Assembly: GCA_026545225.1 (NCBI GenBank) | Contig: CM048845.1 | Coordinates: forward strand, 57,664,033 to 57,728,032 | Length of the DNA stretch: 64,000 nt | Reading direction: 5' to 3' | DNA from: Cornus controversa | Taxonomy: Eukaryota > Streptophyta > Magnoliopsida > Cornales > Cornaceae | Shown here: positions 21,717 to 32,466 of the stretch, in pieces | Layout of the letters: every line of letters starts with the position of its first letter | Position numbering within the stretch: position 1 is the stretch's first letter | Made by a program: the position numbers and the translations under genes | The notes under the pieces: generated by a model | The model's input: the letters and a program-made list of their open reading frames with translations, nothing else | The model's database searches: none | Told to the model about the DNA's origin: nothing

Positions 21717-24104
21717 TTCAGGATTAGGGGTGGCAATTTGCCCCGCCCCGTTTAAACTGATTATGAGGAACCATTTATTTAAATGGGGCGGGGATGGGGT
21801 TAGGCAATAAAAACCCGGCCGGTTTCGAGGCAGGGGAGGGGGACAGGCCCACCCCGTTTATGCATTGATTTTACTAATTTACACTTATATATTATATTCC
21901 TTAAATATCCTATGTGTATATATATATCATATATACGTTACAAAATCCCTAATTCCCTAGCCCTAAATCTACTTCAAAGACACAATTACTTCGACTCTCT
22001 ACTCTCTACTGCGACTGCTCGTTGTCTCCGATCAGAGCTTCAAACTAATGAAGTTGTGAAGGTGCTTCAACCAAGCTTCAGAATCTTAGATTGGTCATCG
22101 ACTCATCAGTAGTTCATAACTTCGTTCTCTCTCTCTCTCTCTCTCCATATACAAATATATATATATATATATATGCATGTGTGTGTGTGTTACTTCAAAT
22201 CATCAAATTTGGTTCTCAACTTGATTTGCAAAATACAACTCTCTCTCTATCTGCATCAGTGCTAAAAAGATGCTCTCTGGATTTTGGCTTTTCGAAATGA
22301 AATTGTATATAAATATTGATGAGGATGAATTGTTTATTGAACCATGAGGATGGATTCTTTTTTAACTTTAACATTAATACCAATCCTGGATTGTGGCTAA
22401 AAATTGGTTCCAACAGCAGCTTCACAGCATTTCATTGGAAAATTAAAGAACAAACGGGGTGGAGCGGGGTGGGGGCGAGGATGGGGTGAAGGGGGATTTC
22501 ATAACCAGTTATGGGGTGCCCTAAAATAAACGGGGATGGAGACCTGTAAAGCCTTGGAAAAAATTTTGATTTAATTTTTGTTTTAAATTGAGTTAAGAGT
22601 TATTTAATTGTTAATTTGCATGCTTAAAGATTTTTAGAATTCCTTGAAGTTTTTGTGTTCGGTTGTGGGACCGGAAAGGGTCCGACTAACCCAGAAAGTG
22701 TTTTTATGAGTGACGTGGGGATATAAGTGAACTTAGAGAAATATAAGTGAAGTTTGGAGAAAAGAAGAAAGGCTAGTAGGCAATTAAATGAAAGTTGGAT
22801 AGGGTAGAGGAGCAAAGTGAAAGTTAAGAGGGACTAAGTAGCAATTTTTTTCTAAATATCTAAGAATAGTTAGATATAATATATGTATAGCTTTGGGTGA
22901 GTGGAGAAATCAGATTTTCTCTCCTCTCTCTCCCTCTATTTTCTCTCTCCTTCATCTTCATTCCTCTTTGGTTCTTGTTAGATTTGGAGGCCTAGAAGTG
23001 ATATTTGGGACTTGCTCCAAGCATTAATGTTGTTCCCCTTCACTTCCTCTACGTTCTAATTGGTGGAAGGTCGATTTTGGTGGAGTTTGAAGCTTGGTGA
23101 AATTAAGGCTTGTGAGCTTAAAGCTTGGAATTCAGGTAGGGGTGTGAATTCCTTCATAACTTTGGTTCTATAGGTCTCCTAGTTGTATAAGTTGTATTAT
23201 ATCATGTGGTATCTATGTAAGAATATATTTGCCTTTGAGACTTGAGTGTTCGTACATGTTTTAGATGAGTATTGTGCATTAATGTTGTTGCTAATTGATG
23301 TATATGTGTACAAAGTGCATAGTATGAGTTCTTTATACTTGGAAAGTATTTGTGTAGTATACTAGCGTATTTTGCACTTGAATTGTAGAAGAAATTAATC
23401 ACTTCATTGAGTATGAAGCATATAGATTTCTAAGTGGAGTTATTTACGTGCATTGTGAAGCATATGAAGATTTTGGACTCCATGTATTTGATAAAATGCC
23501 TAAATGAGGTTTTTCTCGAAAACGCATGAACAATGATAAATCATAAGCTGAATGGCATTGGATTATGATATGCATGAATTGAGTTTGATTTGCATTGGCC
23601 AAGTGTAGTGTAATGCATTGGAAATGAGCTTTTGAAGATTTCATTGATTTGTGTATACTTGACGTATTTGTACATTTAAACGATAAATGTTAATTTTGAA
23701 AGTATATCGTAAGAAGCAAGAAGGGCCGGATCCCTAGGGTGAAAAGCCCAAAACTTGGCCAAGAGGATGTCGCGACCGTCGGGTTAGCAACCCAAAAAGC
23801 GTAAGAAATTTATTTGGGCACTTACTACAATTTTCAATTGTCGGATACTTCCCAATTTTGGTTGATTTGGGTGCATACGTGGCGTTGAGTTTGATTGTAA
23901 ATGAGATTTCAATTTGAAGTTGTTTATATGAAATTGATATTCATGTTTTCATAATTGTTTATGAAGTTGTTTAAACTTGATCATATGCATAATCAATTAT
24001 GCCATATAGTTGGATAGAATGTCATATTGCATTCATGCATAGCCGCCTGAAATCGAGTTATGGAAGAAGTGTATTAGTACCATGAACATGTGTACTTTAT
24101 TAAC

Positions 24105-24451
24105 TGATGAAGCACAAACCAACTTGCGATCCGGGTCAACATTAACCTGAAAAAGACAAACCACGGGTAATCGAAAAGACATCGGCGCGGGGCCGACTGA
24201 TTACGCTCTAAAGCTCAAGTTAGATATCAAAAAGGCTTTAGAAGCTGTAAAGGCACTCGGAGAATATTAATTGCATATCTGAAATATGGATCACCCCTGT
24301 ATTTATAGCAGTCAGACGAGAACGTATCTGAGTAGGAGACTGACCCTTCAATTTTCCAGTCTTATCTGGAGATAGAAGAGTCCTGGTCAAAGTTCATCCA
24401 CGTCATACGAATCACAACCGCCTACGGCCCACATCACCTGACTTATAATCA
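24105..24451 (-). repeat. Tat 3' LTR
   Basis: Matches 31309-31670 and 61855-62220. It lacks about 15 bp near its right end (the GTCAAATACC part). The neighbouring internal sequence, GAAGCCCCCTATTCACGAGGG, contains the complement of the polypurine tract. Confidence 0.8.
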
Positions 24452-24589
24452 GAAGCCCCCTATTCACGAGGGTTGCTTGTCGAACCTTAGGAACACTTTG
24501 ATTAGCCCATTAGGCCGTGAAAATGGATCCTTGACCCGCGCCCAAATAGAATTTGTCGAATCTTCAAATTGGATCCTAGGACTCAACCC

Positions 24590-24830
24590 CTGACCAGCAA
24601 ACCGGTTCTGGGTACCCAGCCTTTGAGGGCCATCCTTAGCCGACTTTAGTGACCGACCTTTTAGGACTGGCCTTGGCCGGCTTTGGTAGCCAACCTTTGG
24701 GGCTTGGCCCTGGCTGGCCTTTGAGGACCGGCCTTGGCAGCCTTTGGTGGCCGGCCCTGGCCAGCCTTTGTGGTCCTGCATTGGTCGGCTTTGGCCGGTC
24801 TTCCCCGGCCCTGGCCGGTCTACTATTCGT
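24590..24830. repeat. GGCC-rich degenerate repeat in Tat 3' region
   Basis: Words like CCTTGGCCGGCTTTGG recur about every 20-35 bp. The third Tat copy has a shorter version at 62380-62475, so the tract belongs to the family and varies in length. Confidence 0.7.
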
Positions 24831-25060
24831 GTATTTCCTAACCGTTGGCTAGTGAATGTTGCATTATGACCGTTGCAAGTAGACATTTAGACTTAGTCGT
24901 TTGTAAATAGCTATGGTAAGGCAACCACGCCTATTTATGGTCGTCCATCTTCATTATTTCATGCCATCTTATGTAACTACCAAACTCTATTACCTCCTCT
25001 CTTTCTCGATGTTATTACTTCCTTCAACACAACTTCTATAAATCAGATCTAAGCTTGGAA

Positions 25061-25578
25061 AGAACATTGTCAATCAACCTCATTGGGGCACACCTCGTTC
25101 AGAGGGCCTTTAATGAAAAAAGGCGGAATGAATTATTTCCGAGAACATTGTCAATCAACCCCACTGGGGCTCACCTCGTTTAGAGGACCTTTAATGAAAA
25201 AGACGAGATTAATTAATTCCGAGAACAATGTTAATCAACCCCACTAGGACACACCTCGTTCAAAGCGTCTTTAAAGAAAAAGGCGGGATGAATTAATTCC
25301 GAGAACATTGTCAATCAACCCCACTGGGGCACACCTCATTCAGAATGCCTTTAATTCATCATGCCTTTTTCATCAAAGGCCCTCTGAACAAGGTGTGCCT
25401 AGTAGGGTTGATCGATAATGTTCTCAGAATTAATTCATCCCGCCTTTTTCATTAAAAGCCCTCTAAACGAGGTGTGCCCCAGTGGGGTTGATTGACAATA
25501 TTCTCGAAATTAATTCATCCCGCTTTTTTCATTAAAGGCCCTCTGAACGAGGTATGCCCCAGTAGGGTTGATTGTTCA
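25061..25578. repeat. inverted minisatellite, about 80-bp units
   Basis: Units of about 80 bp start at 25061, 25142, 25222 and 25302 (start word AGAACATTGTCAATCAACC, inner word CACACCTCGTTCAGAGGGCC, end word GGCGGGATGAATTAATT). From about 25352 the same unit runs in the opposite orientation three times, to 25578. The whole is a near-palindrome of about 500 bp centred at 25352. It lies in the non-coding stretch of the Tat element between integrase and 3' LTR. RNA copied from it could fold into a long hairpin. Confidence 0.9.
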
Positions 25579-26289
25579 CTTTTGGTTTTAATTACAACAA
25601 CATAATTTGAAATGAAAAGGACTTTTATTGATATTCTAGTAACAATAGAGGCTATTCAAGAAAAACCTCGGAGTTCTCGCCATAAGGCTCGATACCAAAC
25701 TAAGTTTCAACTAGAACTACCAAAGTAAATGCAATTTAAAAAAAAAAAAGTCTTACTAATAGTATTTCCTCAGATGCTCAACATTCTAAGGATGGGCCAA
25801 CTGCCTCCCTTCTAATGTCTCCAATTAATATATCCCTTGTCGTTAAGTCCAGATAACTCTGTAAGGGCCCTCCCAGTTAGGAGCCAGTTTCCCGGTGTCT
25901 GGGGCTTTGGTAGCCTAAGTTACTTCACGAAGGACTAGGTCTCGAGGTTGAAAACTCCTCCGCTTGACCCGAGCGTTGTAGTACCAGGACATAACTTGCT
26001 GATACACCGATACCCGTACCCGGGCCTGTTCTCTTCTTTCTTCGATGAAATCAACACAAGCCCTTAACTCCCTTTCCTTGTGACAGGGTCATAGTGCTTA
26101 GTTTGATGACTTGCCAACTAACCTATTTCCACTAAGAGAACTGCTTCGCTTTCAAAAGCTAAAAGTAGGGTGTTTCCATGGTAGAAACTTTAACAGTGGT
26201 TTTGTAAGCCCATAGGATACTTGGTAGTAGCTCCGACAATAAACCTTTGGAATCTTCCAAACGCGTCTTAATCATCTTGAGTATAATTT

Positions 26290-26720
26290 TGTTAGCAACT
26301 TCAACTTACCCATTTGCCTGCGGGTGGCCTGGTGAGAAGTACTAATTTTTTATGCCATGCCCAGAACAAAAAATTTGGAAAAATGTACTTTCGAACTGCT
26401 TTCTGTTGTATGTGACAATGACCCTTGGTACTCCGAATCTTCTCTCCAATTTTGGCCAAAGACTCCGCTTCCACCCATTTAGTGTAGTAAATTGCCACAA
26501 TTGCAAATTTCATCTGCCCCTTTCCCATAGGTAGAGGACGGATCAAGTCCATTCCCTACTGGGCAAGAGGCCATGGCGCGGCTATTGGAGTTAACTCTTT
26601 CGATGGTTATCTCGGGATAGCAGATCGAGTCTCATCTACCGAAATTCATTGCAAGTAGGGCAAAGAGACTCCTCTTTTATAGAGTATTCCATCGATCAAG
26701 ATATATCTAGATGCCCTGAT
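26290..26720 (-). pseudogene. Tat integrase remnant
   Basis: A short minus-strand remnant: GILYKRG near 26690, then a jump to the core start MDLIRPLPMGKGQMKFAIV and TKWVEAESLAKI (26552-26460), then scrambled sequence and HPQANG-like residues near 26320. The zinc-binding H2C2 part and most of the catalytic core are deleted, so it cannot integrate DNA. Confidence 0.7.
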
Positions 26721-27079
26721 CCTTATTCTGCGAGCCTTTACCTTGTCGAGTGGTAACTCGCCATCTCTGATGTACTTAATAAGCGAATCAGCCCATTCCA
26801 TGCTTTGAGCCACCTAGTTCACATCACACAGTACCTTCTTTGTTATACTTGGTTTTTCCATGCGCTCCACAAGTACTGCATCATCTGCAGCTTCCTGTGC
26901 AGTTGCCAAATGAGCAAGAGCATCGGCATTACAGTTCTCATCACGAGAGACTCGCGTAATGGAGAACCTCTATAAGTGAGCAATTAACCCGTGAACCTTT
27001 TGTAGGTAGGACTTCATCTTTTCTCCTTTTGCTTCATATTCCGCGCAGACTTGTCGAGCAACTAATTAGGAGTTAGTGT

Positions 27080-27310
27080 AAGCTTTTAATTGCTGCACTT
27101 CAAGAACTCATGCTATTTTCAGCCCTGCAATCAAAGCTTCGTATTCAGCTTTGCTGTTTGTCGCCTTGAACCCAAACCACAAGGCGTATTTAAAGGTCTC
27201 CCCCTCAAGAGATATGATCATTATCCCTACGCCACTAGCTTGTGCATTCGACGATCCGTCTACAAATAATTCTCATGTGTAGTCTGGGTTCATTTAGTCA
27301 TCTCCATCTT
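27080..27310 (-). pseudogene. Tat second (archaeal-type) RNase H
   Basis: Minus-strand sequence reads LFVDGSSNAQASGVGIMI and ALWFGFKATNSKAEYEAL: the first catalytic Asp in VDGS and the Glu in AEYEAL of an archaeal-type RNase H. A TGA lies just upstream and the domain is incomplete. Its presence after a standard RNase H is the lineage mark of Tat elements. Confidence 0.75.
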
Positions 27311-27311
27311 G

Positions 27312-27760
27312 TTAAACTAGTCTCTCCCGTTCTTCCACTGATGTCTGCTCCTCCTCCAGTGGATAGGTTAACTTGGCTATAAAGTCTGCAAGTACTTGAC
27401 CTTTTATTGCCAACCTTGGTTTATACCGAATGTCGAATTCCCTCAGCTCCATGGACCACTTCACAAGCCGTCCAGAAGTGTCGGGTTTGAAAAGAACCTG
27501 CCGGAGTGGTTGATCGGTCAATTACTATTGTGTGTGCTTGGAAGTATGGCCTAAGTTTCTTGATTGACATGACCAGGGCAAAAGCTAGTTTCTCTATCAC
27601 GAGATATCTTTCTTCAGCCCCACGAAGTACCTTGCTAACATAGTATACGGGCCTCTGACCCCCTTCATCTTCTCGCACTAGCGCAAAACTAATCGTTGCA
27701 GGGGAAACGACCAAGCACAGGTACAGTTCTTCCCCTAGGTTTGCACGGGACAAGAGTGGG
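27312..27760 (-). pseudogene. Tat RNase H (first)
   Basis: Sequence includes LYLCLVVSPATISFALVRED, RPVYYVSKVLRGAEERYL and EKLAFALVMSIKKLRPYF, then a frame change and the end GQVLADFIAKLTYP. This is the gypsy RNase H that follows RT, here in two frames. The first catalytic residue of other families is already replaced in this lineage (LYLxLxVS form). Confidence 0.75.
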
Positions 27761-27837
27761 GGTGAACCAAGATACTATTTTAGAACAACCAGGGCTTGTT
27801 CACACTCTAGGGTCCATTCAAAAGCTTTTTTGAGGAC

Positions 27838-28887
27838 CTAAAAAAACAGAAGGTATTTATCTGTAGCTCGGGAGATTAGTCTGTTAAACGCCGCCACCTT
27901 ACCTGTCAGTCGCCGAACTTCTTTGATCGTTCTGGGCGATTTTGTGTTAAGAATTGCCTTAACCTTTTCTGGGTTGACTTCTATTCCCCTCTTACTGATC
28001 AAGTAACCCAAAAACTTTCCAGACAAGACTCTAAAAGCGCACTTACTTGGGTTGAGTCTCATCCTATACCTTCGGACGACATCAAAGGCTTCTTGCAAGT
28101 CAATCAAATGACTCGTGGCTTTCAAACTTTTGACGAGCATGTCATCGACGTATACCTCCATGTTTATGCCGATTTGTTTCTTAAACATCATGTTGACCAA
28201 CCTCTGGTAGGTCACGCCCGCATTCTTCAAACCAAATGGCATCACTGTAAAATAGTACAACCCTCTCTCTGTTATAAAAGATGTTTTCTCCTGATCTGAC
28301 GAATGCACTGGAATTTGATTGTAACCAGAATAAGCGTCCATGAAACTAAGTCGCTCACATCCAACCGTTCCTTCCACCAGCATATTGATCCATGGGAGAG
28401 GAAAACTATCCCTTTTGCATGCCTTATTTAGATTGGTGAAATCCATACACAGGCACCACTTGCCGTTGGGTTTCCTTACCAAGACTACATTTGCTAACCA
28501 GTCTGGGTAGTGCGATTTTTGTACAAATTTGGCCTTTAATAACTCATCCACCTCCTCAGAGATTGCTAAATTTTTTTCTAGAGCGAAAATTCGTCTCTTC
28601 TGTCTGATAGACTTGGCGGTAGGGTCAACATTCAATCGATGCATAACAACTGTTGGGTCAATCCCGAACATGTCCTCGTGGGACCAAGCAAATATATCCC
28701 TATTTCTTTTGAGGAATTGAACAAATCCTTCGCGAGCGATGAGTGAGAGTGATGACCTCACGCTTACCTTCTTATTGGCTTCTGGCTCGTACAAGTCAAT
28801 TTCGATTAGCTCTTCCATTGGTTCTGCGTGACAGACCTCTTCTTTTTTCTCCACCTCTAGGCCCTCGATGCTCAACGTCTCTGACAT
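27838..28887 (-). CDS. Tat reverse transcriptase, longest open frame of the element
   Basis: A 349-residue open frame. Blocks in order: REGFVQFLKRNRDIFAWSHEDM, DELLKAKFVQKSHYPDWLANVVLVRKPNGKWCLCMDF, NKACKRDSFPLPWIN, FMDAYSGYNQI, FTVMPFGLKNAGVTYQRL, then the active-site MEVYVDDMLVKS and LNPSKCAFRVLSGKFLGYL. The YVDD motif and the flanking blocks are intact, so the RT fold is complete in one frame, unlike the rest of the element. It would have been part of a longer polyprotein; stops on both sides isolate it. Confidence 0.85.
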   Translation of the reverse strand: MSETLSIEGLEVEKKEEVCHAEPMEELIEIDLYEPEANKKVSVRSSLSLIAREGFVQFLKRNRDIFAWSHEDMFGIDPTVVMHRLNVDPTAKSIRQKRRIFALEKNLAISEEVDELLKAKFVQKSHYPDWLANVVLVRKPNGKWCLCMDFTNLNKACKRDSFPLPWINMLVEGTVGCERLSFMDAYSGYNQIPVHSSDQEKTSFITERGLYYFTVMPFGLKNAGVTYQRLVNMMFKKQIGINMEVYVDDMLVKSLKATSHLIDLQEAFDVVRRYRMRLNPSKCAFRVLSGKFLGYLISKRGIEVNPEKVKAILNTKSPRTIKEVRRLTGKVAAFNRLISRATDKYLLFF

Positions 28888-29101
28888 TTTCTTCTCTTTT
28901 AGGGAAGTGGCGTAGCACTCCCAGGCAATAGTTTGATATCCCCTTAGCTCCCCAACTCCCTAGTCTGGAGTCAGTAGGGAGTTGTACGAGGAGATGGTAA
29001 GTGGAAGTGACTACCTTCATGACATTCAATGTAGTTTTTACCACAATAACATTGTAAGTAGACAGGCAATCTACCACAAAGAAGACCATTATCTTTGTGA
29101 C

Positions 29102-29804
29102 TTATCTTGGACTTGCACCAACGGTGACTAAAAGGACAATAACCCCAAGCAGAAAGAGCTTTTCCCCAGAGAATTCAATAAGCAAGGACTTAGTAGGCTT
29201 CAGTTTTTCCCTACCGATATTCATTTGGTCAAAGACTTCTACAAACAGAATATCAGTAGAACTGCCATTGTCGATCAGTACCAGCCTAATTGTAAAATTG
29301 GCGACAGTCAGAGTGACTACTAGGGCATTGTCATGTGGTTGTTGAATTCCTCTCGCATCTACCTTCGAGAAAGTTATGATCTGATCTTCTATTCGAGGGT
29401 GCTTGGCCTGAGGGGGCGATTCGCTCACTTCACCCACTTCGTAAAAAATTATGACTTTCCTCACATGCGCTTTATAGGCCGCCTTGGACTCTAGGCCACC
29501 TGCAAACCCACATAACTCTGATTTCTCCCAATGGAAGGTTTTTTTTAGTGTTGTCGTCTTTGTCGTCCCGTGGACAGTTCTTTGCCCCCCTCTCATCTCC
29601 AACAACAAATCTACGCAGTTGGCCCCTACGAATCAGACTTTCAATTTGCCTCTTTAAGTTGATGCACTCGTTCGTGTCATGTCCATGATCACGGTGAAAT
29701 CTGCAATACTTGTCACAGGATCTCTTAACGGAATCAGTTCTTAATTTTGAGGGCCATGTCACTGCCGGATCATCTTGAATGTAGAGGAGAATTTGGTTTA
29801 TCAA
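29102..29804 (-). pseudogene. Tat gag end and protease
   Basis: Two overlapping frames. The first (29804-29472) has the gag nucleic-acid-binding part: CRFHRDHGHDTNECINLKRQIE, the RNA-binding motif of Tat gags. The second (29608-29102) has the protease, with LVLIDNGSSTDILFVEVF; the active-site triplet DTGSS/DxGSS of this lineage is read here as DNGSS, so the Asp is present. A frameshift separates the two. Confidence 0.75.
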
Positions 29805-29899
29805 TGTATTTAATGGGGTAAATTAGAGTCCCTTATCTCGACGTGATGACCTATCACCCTGATCTCACGTTGTCTTGCCATATTTGGAGCCCCTAATGT

Positions 29900-31257
29900 C
29901 CTCCCTTTTCCTGTCCATCTTTCTGTCACCATCTCCCTTTTTCCTCCGTGAATCTAGGGCATCCTCGGCATTCATGTACTACTGGGCCTTTATGAGTAAC
30001 TCTGATATGCTTTCTGGCAAATGTTCAGAGATTGAATACAAAAACTTTGAGGGTTGCAGGCCTCCCATGAACGCGGTAACTGCTACATTGTCGTCCAAAG
30101 CATCGACCTACAACATTTCCCTGTTAAATCAATTGATGTAATCTCGCAATGATTCTCCCTTGGTTTGCCTTACGTTCAGATGATAAGTCACAGATTTCCT
30201 ATGTCTTCGAGCTGCAATGAAATTGCTCACAAACAACCAGCTCAACTCTTTGAAGGAATGTATTGACGCAAGTTTGAGGCTATTGAACCATGCTCGGGCA
30301 AAACCTTTCAATGTAGTGGAAAGGGCTTTGCACATGATTTCATCTGGCACTCCTTAGAAGTACATCAGAGCCTTACAGGTCTCAAGATGGTCTAGTGGGT
30401 CCTTGGTCCCGTCAAGGGTTTCAAAAGTGAGCATCTTGAACTTGTTAGGCAAAGGACAATTCATTACTCCAGAGGTAAAAGGGAGGTTGGTTTCTTGGAC
30501 TAGATCCTCCACTGTAGCGGGGCATTTTCCCTTCATGGGATGGGCCATACTTTCCACCTTAACTCTGAGGTCCTGCATCTCGATGTCATAATAAACAGTT
30601 TCCCTTACCTACCCCAAATCTCCATGAGTACGAGCTCTTTCAGACAAAATCAGGTAAATGGGATTCGCCCCATCTCGCTCGCTTCTCATGTGACTCTGGG
30701 CAGCGTTGTCCGTCAAAATCCCACTGTTTCGCACAATATTGTTCCCCTCTAGATAGATTGTCCTAAGGTGACTTCGTGACGACACCGGTGCTACGGGGGG
30801 AAGGCGTTGCAGGATTGCCGCATTTTGTTGGAGTACTTGGATGAGACTCTGATTTAAGTTCTAAACCTGGTGTTCCAACGCTGCAACACGCTCCTAGTCG
30901 TTTGGGGGCTCTGGGAAGTACTCCAGGCAAGTCTCCCTAGGGCTGCATGCCTCCTTCTCCTGCTACAGGAAGGTTATGGGCGGTAGGGTTGTGCCCGGCA
31001 GGATCTTGGCCGGTGGGCGGATTGTGACCGGCAGGCGGATCTTGAACGACTGGCGGATTATGTCCGGTAGGTGGATCCTGACCGGCTAGATTGTGACTAG
31101 CAGGAGTATCCTGGCCGGCTGGGGGATTGTGTTCGACAAGAGGATCCTGGCCGACTGGGGGATTGTGTTCGGTAGGAGGATCCTGGCCGGTTGGATTGTG
31201 ACCGGCAAGGAGATCCTAACTGGCTACGGTCTCTAACCCAGATCGTAGGTGCATCAT
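29900..31257 (-). pseudogene. Tat gag with N-terminal 12-residue repeats
   Basis: Starts MMHLRSG at 31257, soon after the leader. A TAG follows after 13 codons. Past it, 30975-31225 encodes a tandem of GQDPPTGHNPPA-like peptides (about seven repeats of 11-12 residues, 33-36 bp each). The capsid part follows at 30578-30129 in two frames: LPNKFKMLTFETLDGTKDPLDHL, and then ARAWFNSLKLASIHSFKELSW, typical of the retrotransposon gag fold. In an active element gag forms the particle. Confidence 0.75.
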
Positions 31258-31308
31258 GCTTCGTGTAGAACAATCAAGTTCATGATCGTTCCCACAGACA
31301 ACGCCAAC

Positions 31309-31670
31309 TAATGAAGCACAAACTAATTTGCGATCCGGGTCAACGTTAACCTGAAAAAGACAAAGGGATGACCAAAAAGACACTGGCACAGTGTCGGCTG
31401 ATTACGCTCCGACGCTCAAGTCAAATATCGAAAATGCTTTAGAAGTTGTAAAGGCAGTCAAAGGGTATTAATTGCATACCTGGAATATGGATCGCCCTTG
31501 TATTTATAGGGGTCATACGAGAACGTATCCGAGTAGGAAACTGGCCCTTCAGTTCTCCAATCTTATCTGGAGATAGAAGAGTCCTGGTCAAAGTTCATCT
31601 CTCATCCACGTCATACGAATCACAACCGCCCACATCACCTAACTTATAATTGGAGTCAAATACCTCATCA
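31309..31670 (-). repeat. Tat 5' LTR
   Basis: 362 bp, TAATGAAGCAC...ACCTCATCA on the plus strand. The first base pair of the consensus TGATGAAG end is changed. The leader and gag start lie immediately to the left, which fixes this as the 5' LTR of a minus-strand element. Confidence 0.8.
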
Positions 31671-31929
31671 GTTATTGTTTCAATGTATCTTCTCTCTTTT
31701 GGATGTTAAAGACGTTTTTGCATATTAGACGGACAAACTTGTATTTTGAATTCAATGTACACATTTCGGACAAGTTCCGTTTCATATGATGTAATTATGA
31801 TCTTGATGTTGTATAGGCATGCTATGGATTATACTAGATGTGTGTTGAATCAAGGAGAATGTATGCATGCTAAGGGATGAGATTTTGGCATGAATTGGAT
31901 TAAGTGTGAAAAGTTCAAATTTTCTTGTC

Positions 31930-32155
31930 AGGAAAAAAATACAATCGATAGTACTCCCCAATACAATGGATCGTAGTATTACGATCGATCGCACTCTCAA
32001 ATACAATTAATCGTAGTTCTATTGAGGTTTTGAAGCCAAGAACTTTGAAGTTTGGCCTCAAACCAATAAGTTACGATACTTGCTACGATACATCTACGAT
32101 CTATTGTAAATTATGATGGATCTCAATGCCATTTACAATTGATCGTAGGTACTAT
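31930..32155. repeat. cluster of ATCGAT / CGATCG words in the Tekay-like LTR
   Basis: TCGATAG, GGATCGTAGTATTACGATCGATCG (31979-31990 core TACGATCGATCG), TTAATCGTAG, TTACGATAC, CTACGATC and TTGATCGTAGG are scattered over about 220 bp, just before the conserved GGGCATAACTCC block. The related LTR at 49561-49740 has GATGCATCG words at the equivalent position. Confidence 0.7.
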
Positions 32156-32466
32156 TCACAGCACAGTCAGGATTTTGCCCAAACTTCAAACGGGCATAAC
32201 TCCTTCGTTCTAAATCAAAATTGAGCGTGATTTTTTTTTAAATAGAGTATTTTTTAATCCTCTTTCCAATAGACTAAGATTCAACTTGAAATTCTAAACA
32301 CGAGGATTTGAGTTCTGAACTAGAGGAGTTCACGTGGATGAGTCAGTTTATTTTTCATTAATCACCCTCATTTCCCATTTCCCTCGCTCTTAACCAGGTG
32401 TCGGAAATTGGGAAGTGACATGACCCCCACCCCCACAACCGCCCCGTTGCCATCCCTATTCAGGAT

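Larger units (their letters stand above)
24105..31670 (-). mobile_element. Tat-type Ty3-gypsy element
   Basis: Minus-strand element of 7566 bp. Its LTRs lie at 24105-24451 and 31309-31670 (TGATGAAG...CTCATCA). It has a gag, protease, RT, two RNase H-like regions and an integrase remnant. A second, archaeal-type RNase H (27300-27090) after the normal one is the mark of the Tat lineage. The leader next to the right LTR reads GTTGGCGTTGTCTGTGGGAA on the minus strand, and a polypurine tract GGGGGC sits next to the left LTR. No clean target duplication is visible. Stops and deletions throughout. Confidence 0.8.
22545..32420 (+). mobile_element. Tekay/Del-like solo LTR, split by a Tat insertion
   Basis: Starts TGTAAAGCC at 22545 and ends GGGAAGTGACA at 32420. 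Flanks AGACC (22540-22544) and TGACC (32421-32425) look like a 5-bp target duplication with one change. Without the Tat insertion it is about 2.3 kb, a usual size for Tekay/Del LTRs. The part at 32165-32400, with GGGCATAACTCCTTCGTTCTAAATC-like sequence, is clearly related to the reverse complement of 49190-49370, so it belongs to the same broad family as the LTR run at 49131-57340. No internal region accompanies it. Confidence 0.65.
21725..32458. mobile_element. hAT-like element, outermost layer of a nest
   Basis: A perfect 8-bp direct repeat, TTCAGGAT, lies at 21717-21724 and 32459-32466. Ends are inverted: TAGGGGTGGCAA at 21725 and TTGCCATCCCTA ending at 32458 (11 of 12 match). Both subterminal parts are rich in GGGGCGGGG-type words. 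This fits hAT elements of the Ac type. After removing the inserted LTR, the element itself is only about 21725-22544 plus 32426-32458, roughly 850 bp, with no transposase frame. Confidence 0.8.

Noticed and set aside
24649..24886. Gly/Pro/Leu-rich frames on both strands
   Set aside because: Caused by a GGCC-rich degenerate repeat in the Tat 3' region.
25061..25578. CRISPR-like array of spaced repeats
   Set aside because: Units are contiguous 80-bp minisatellite copies in two orientations inside a retrotransposon; there are no unique spacers, and this is a plant nuclear sequence.
24100..31675. Target duplication for the Tat element (TTAAC / GTTAT)
   Set aside because: The two 5-bp flanks do not match as direct repeats, so no duplication is claimed.
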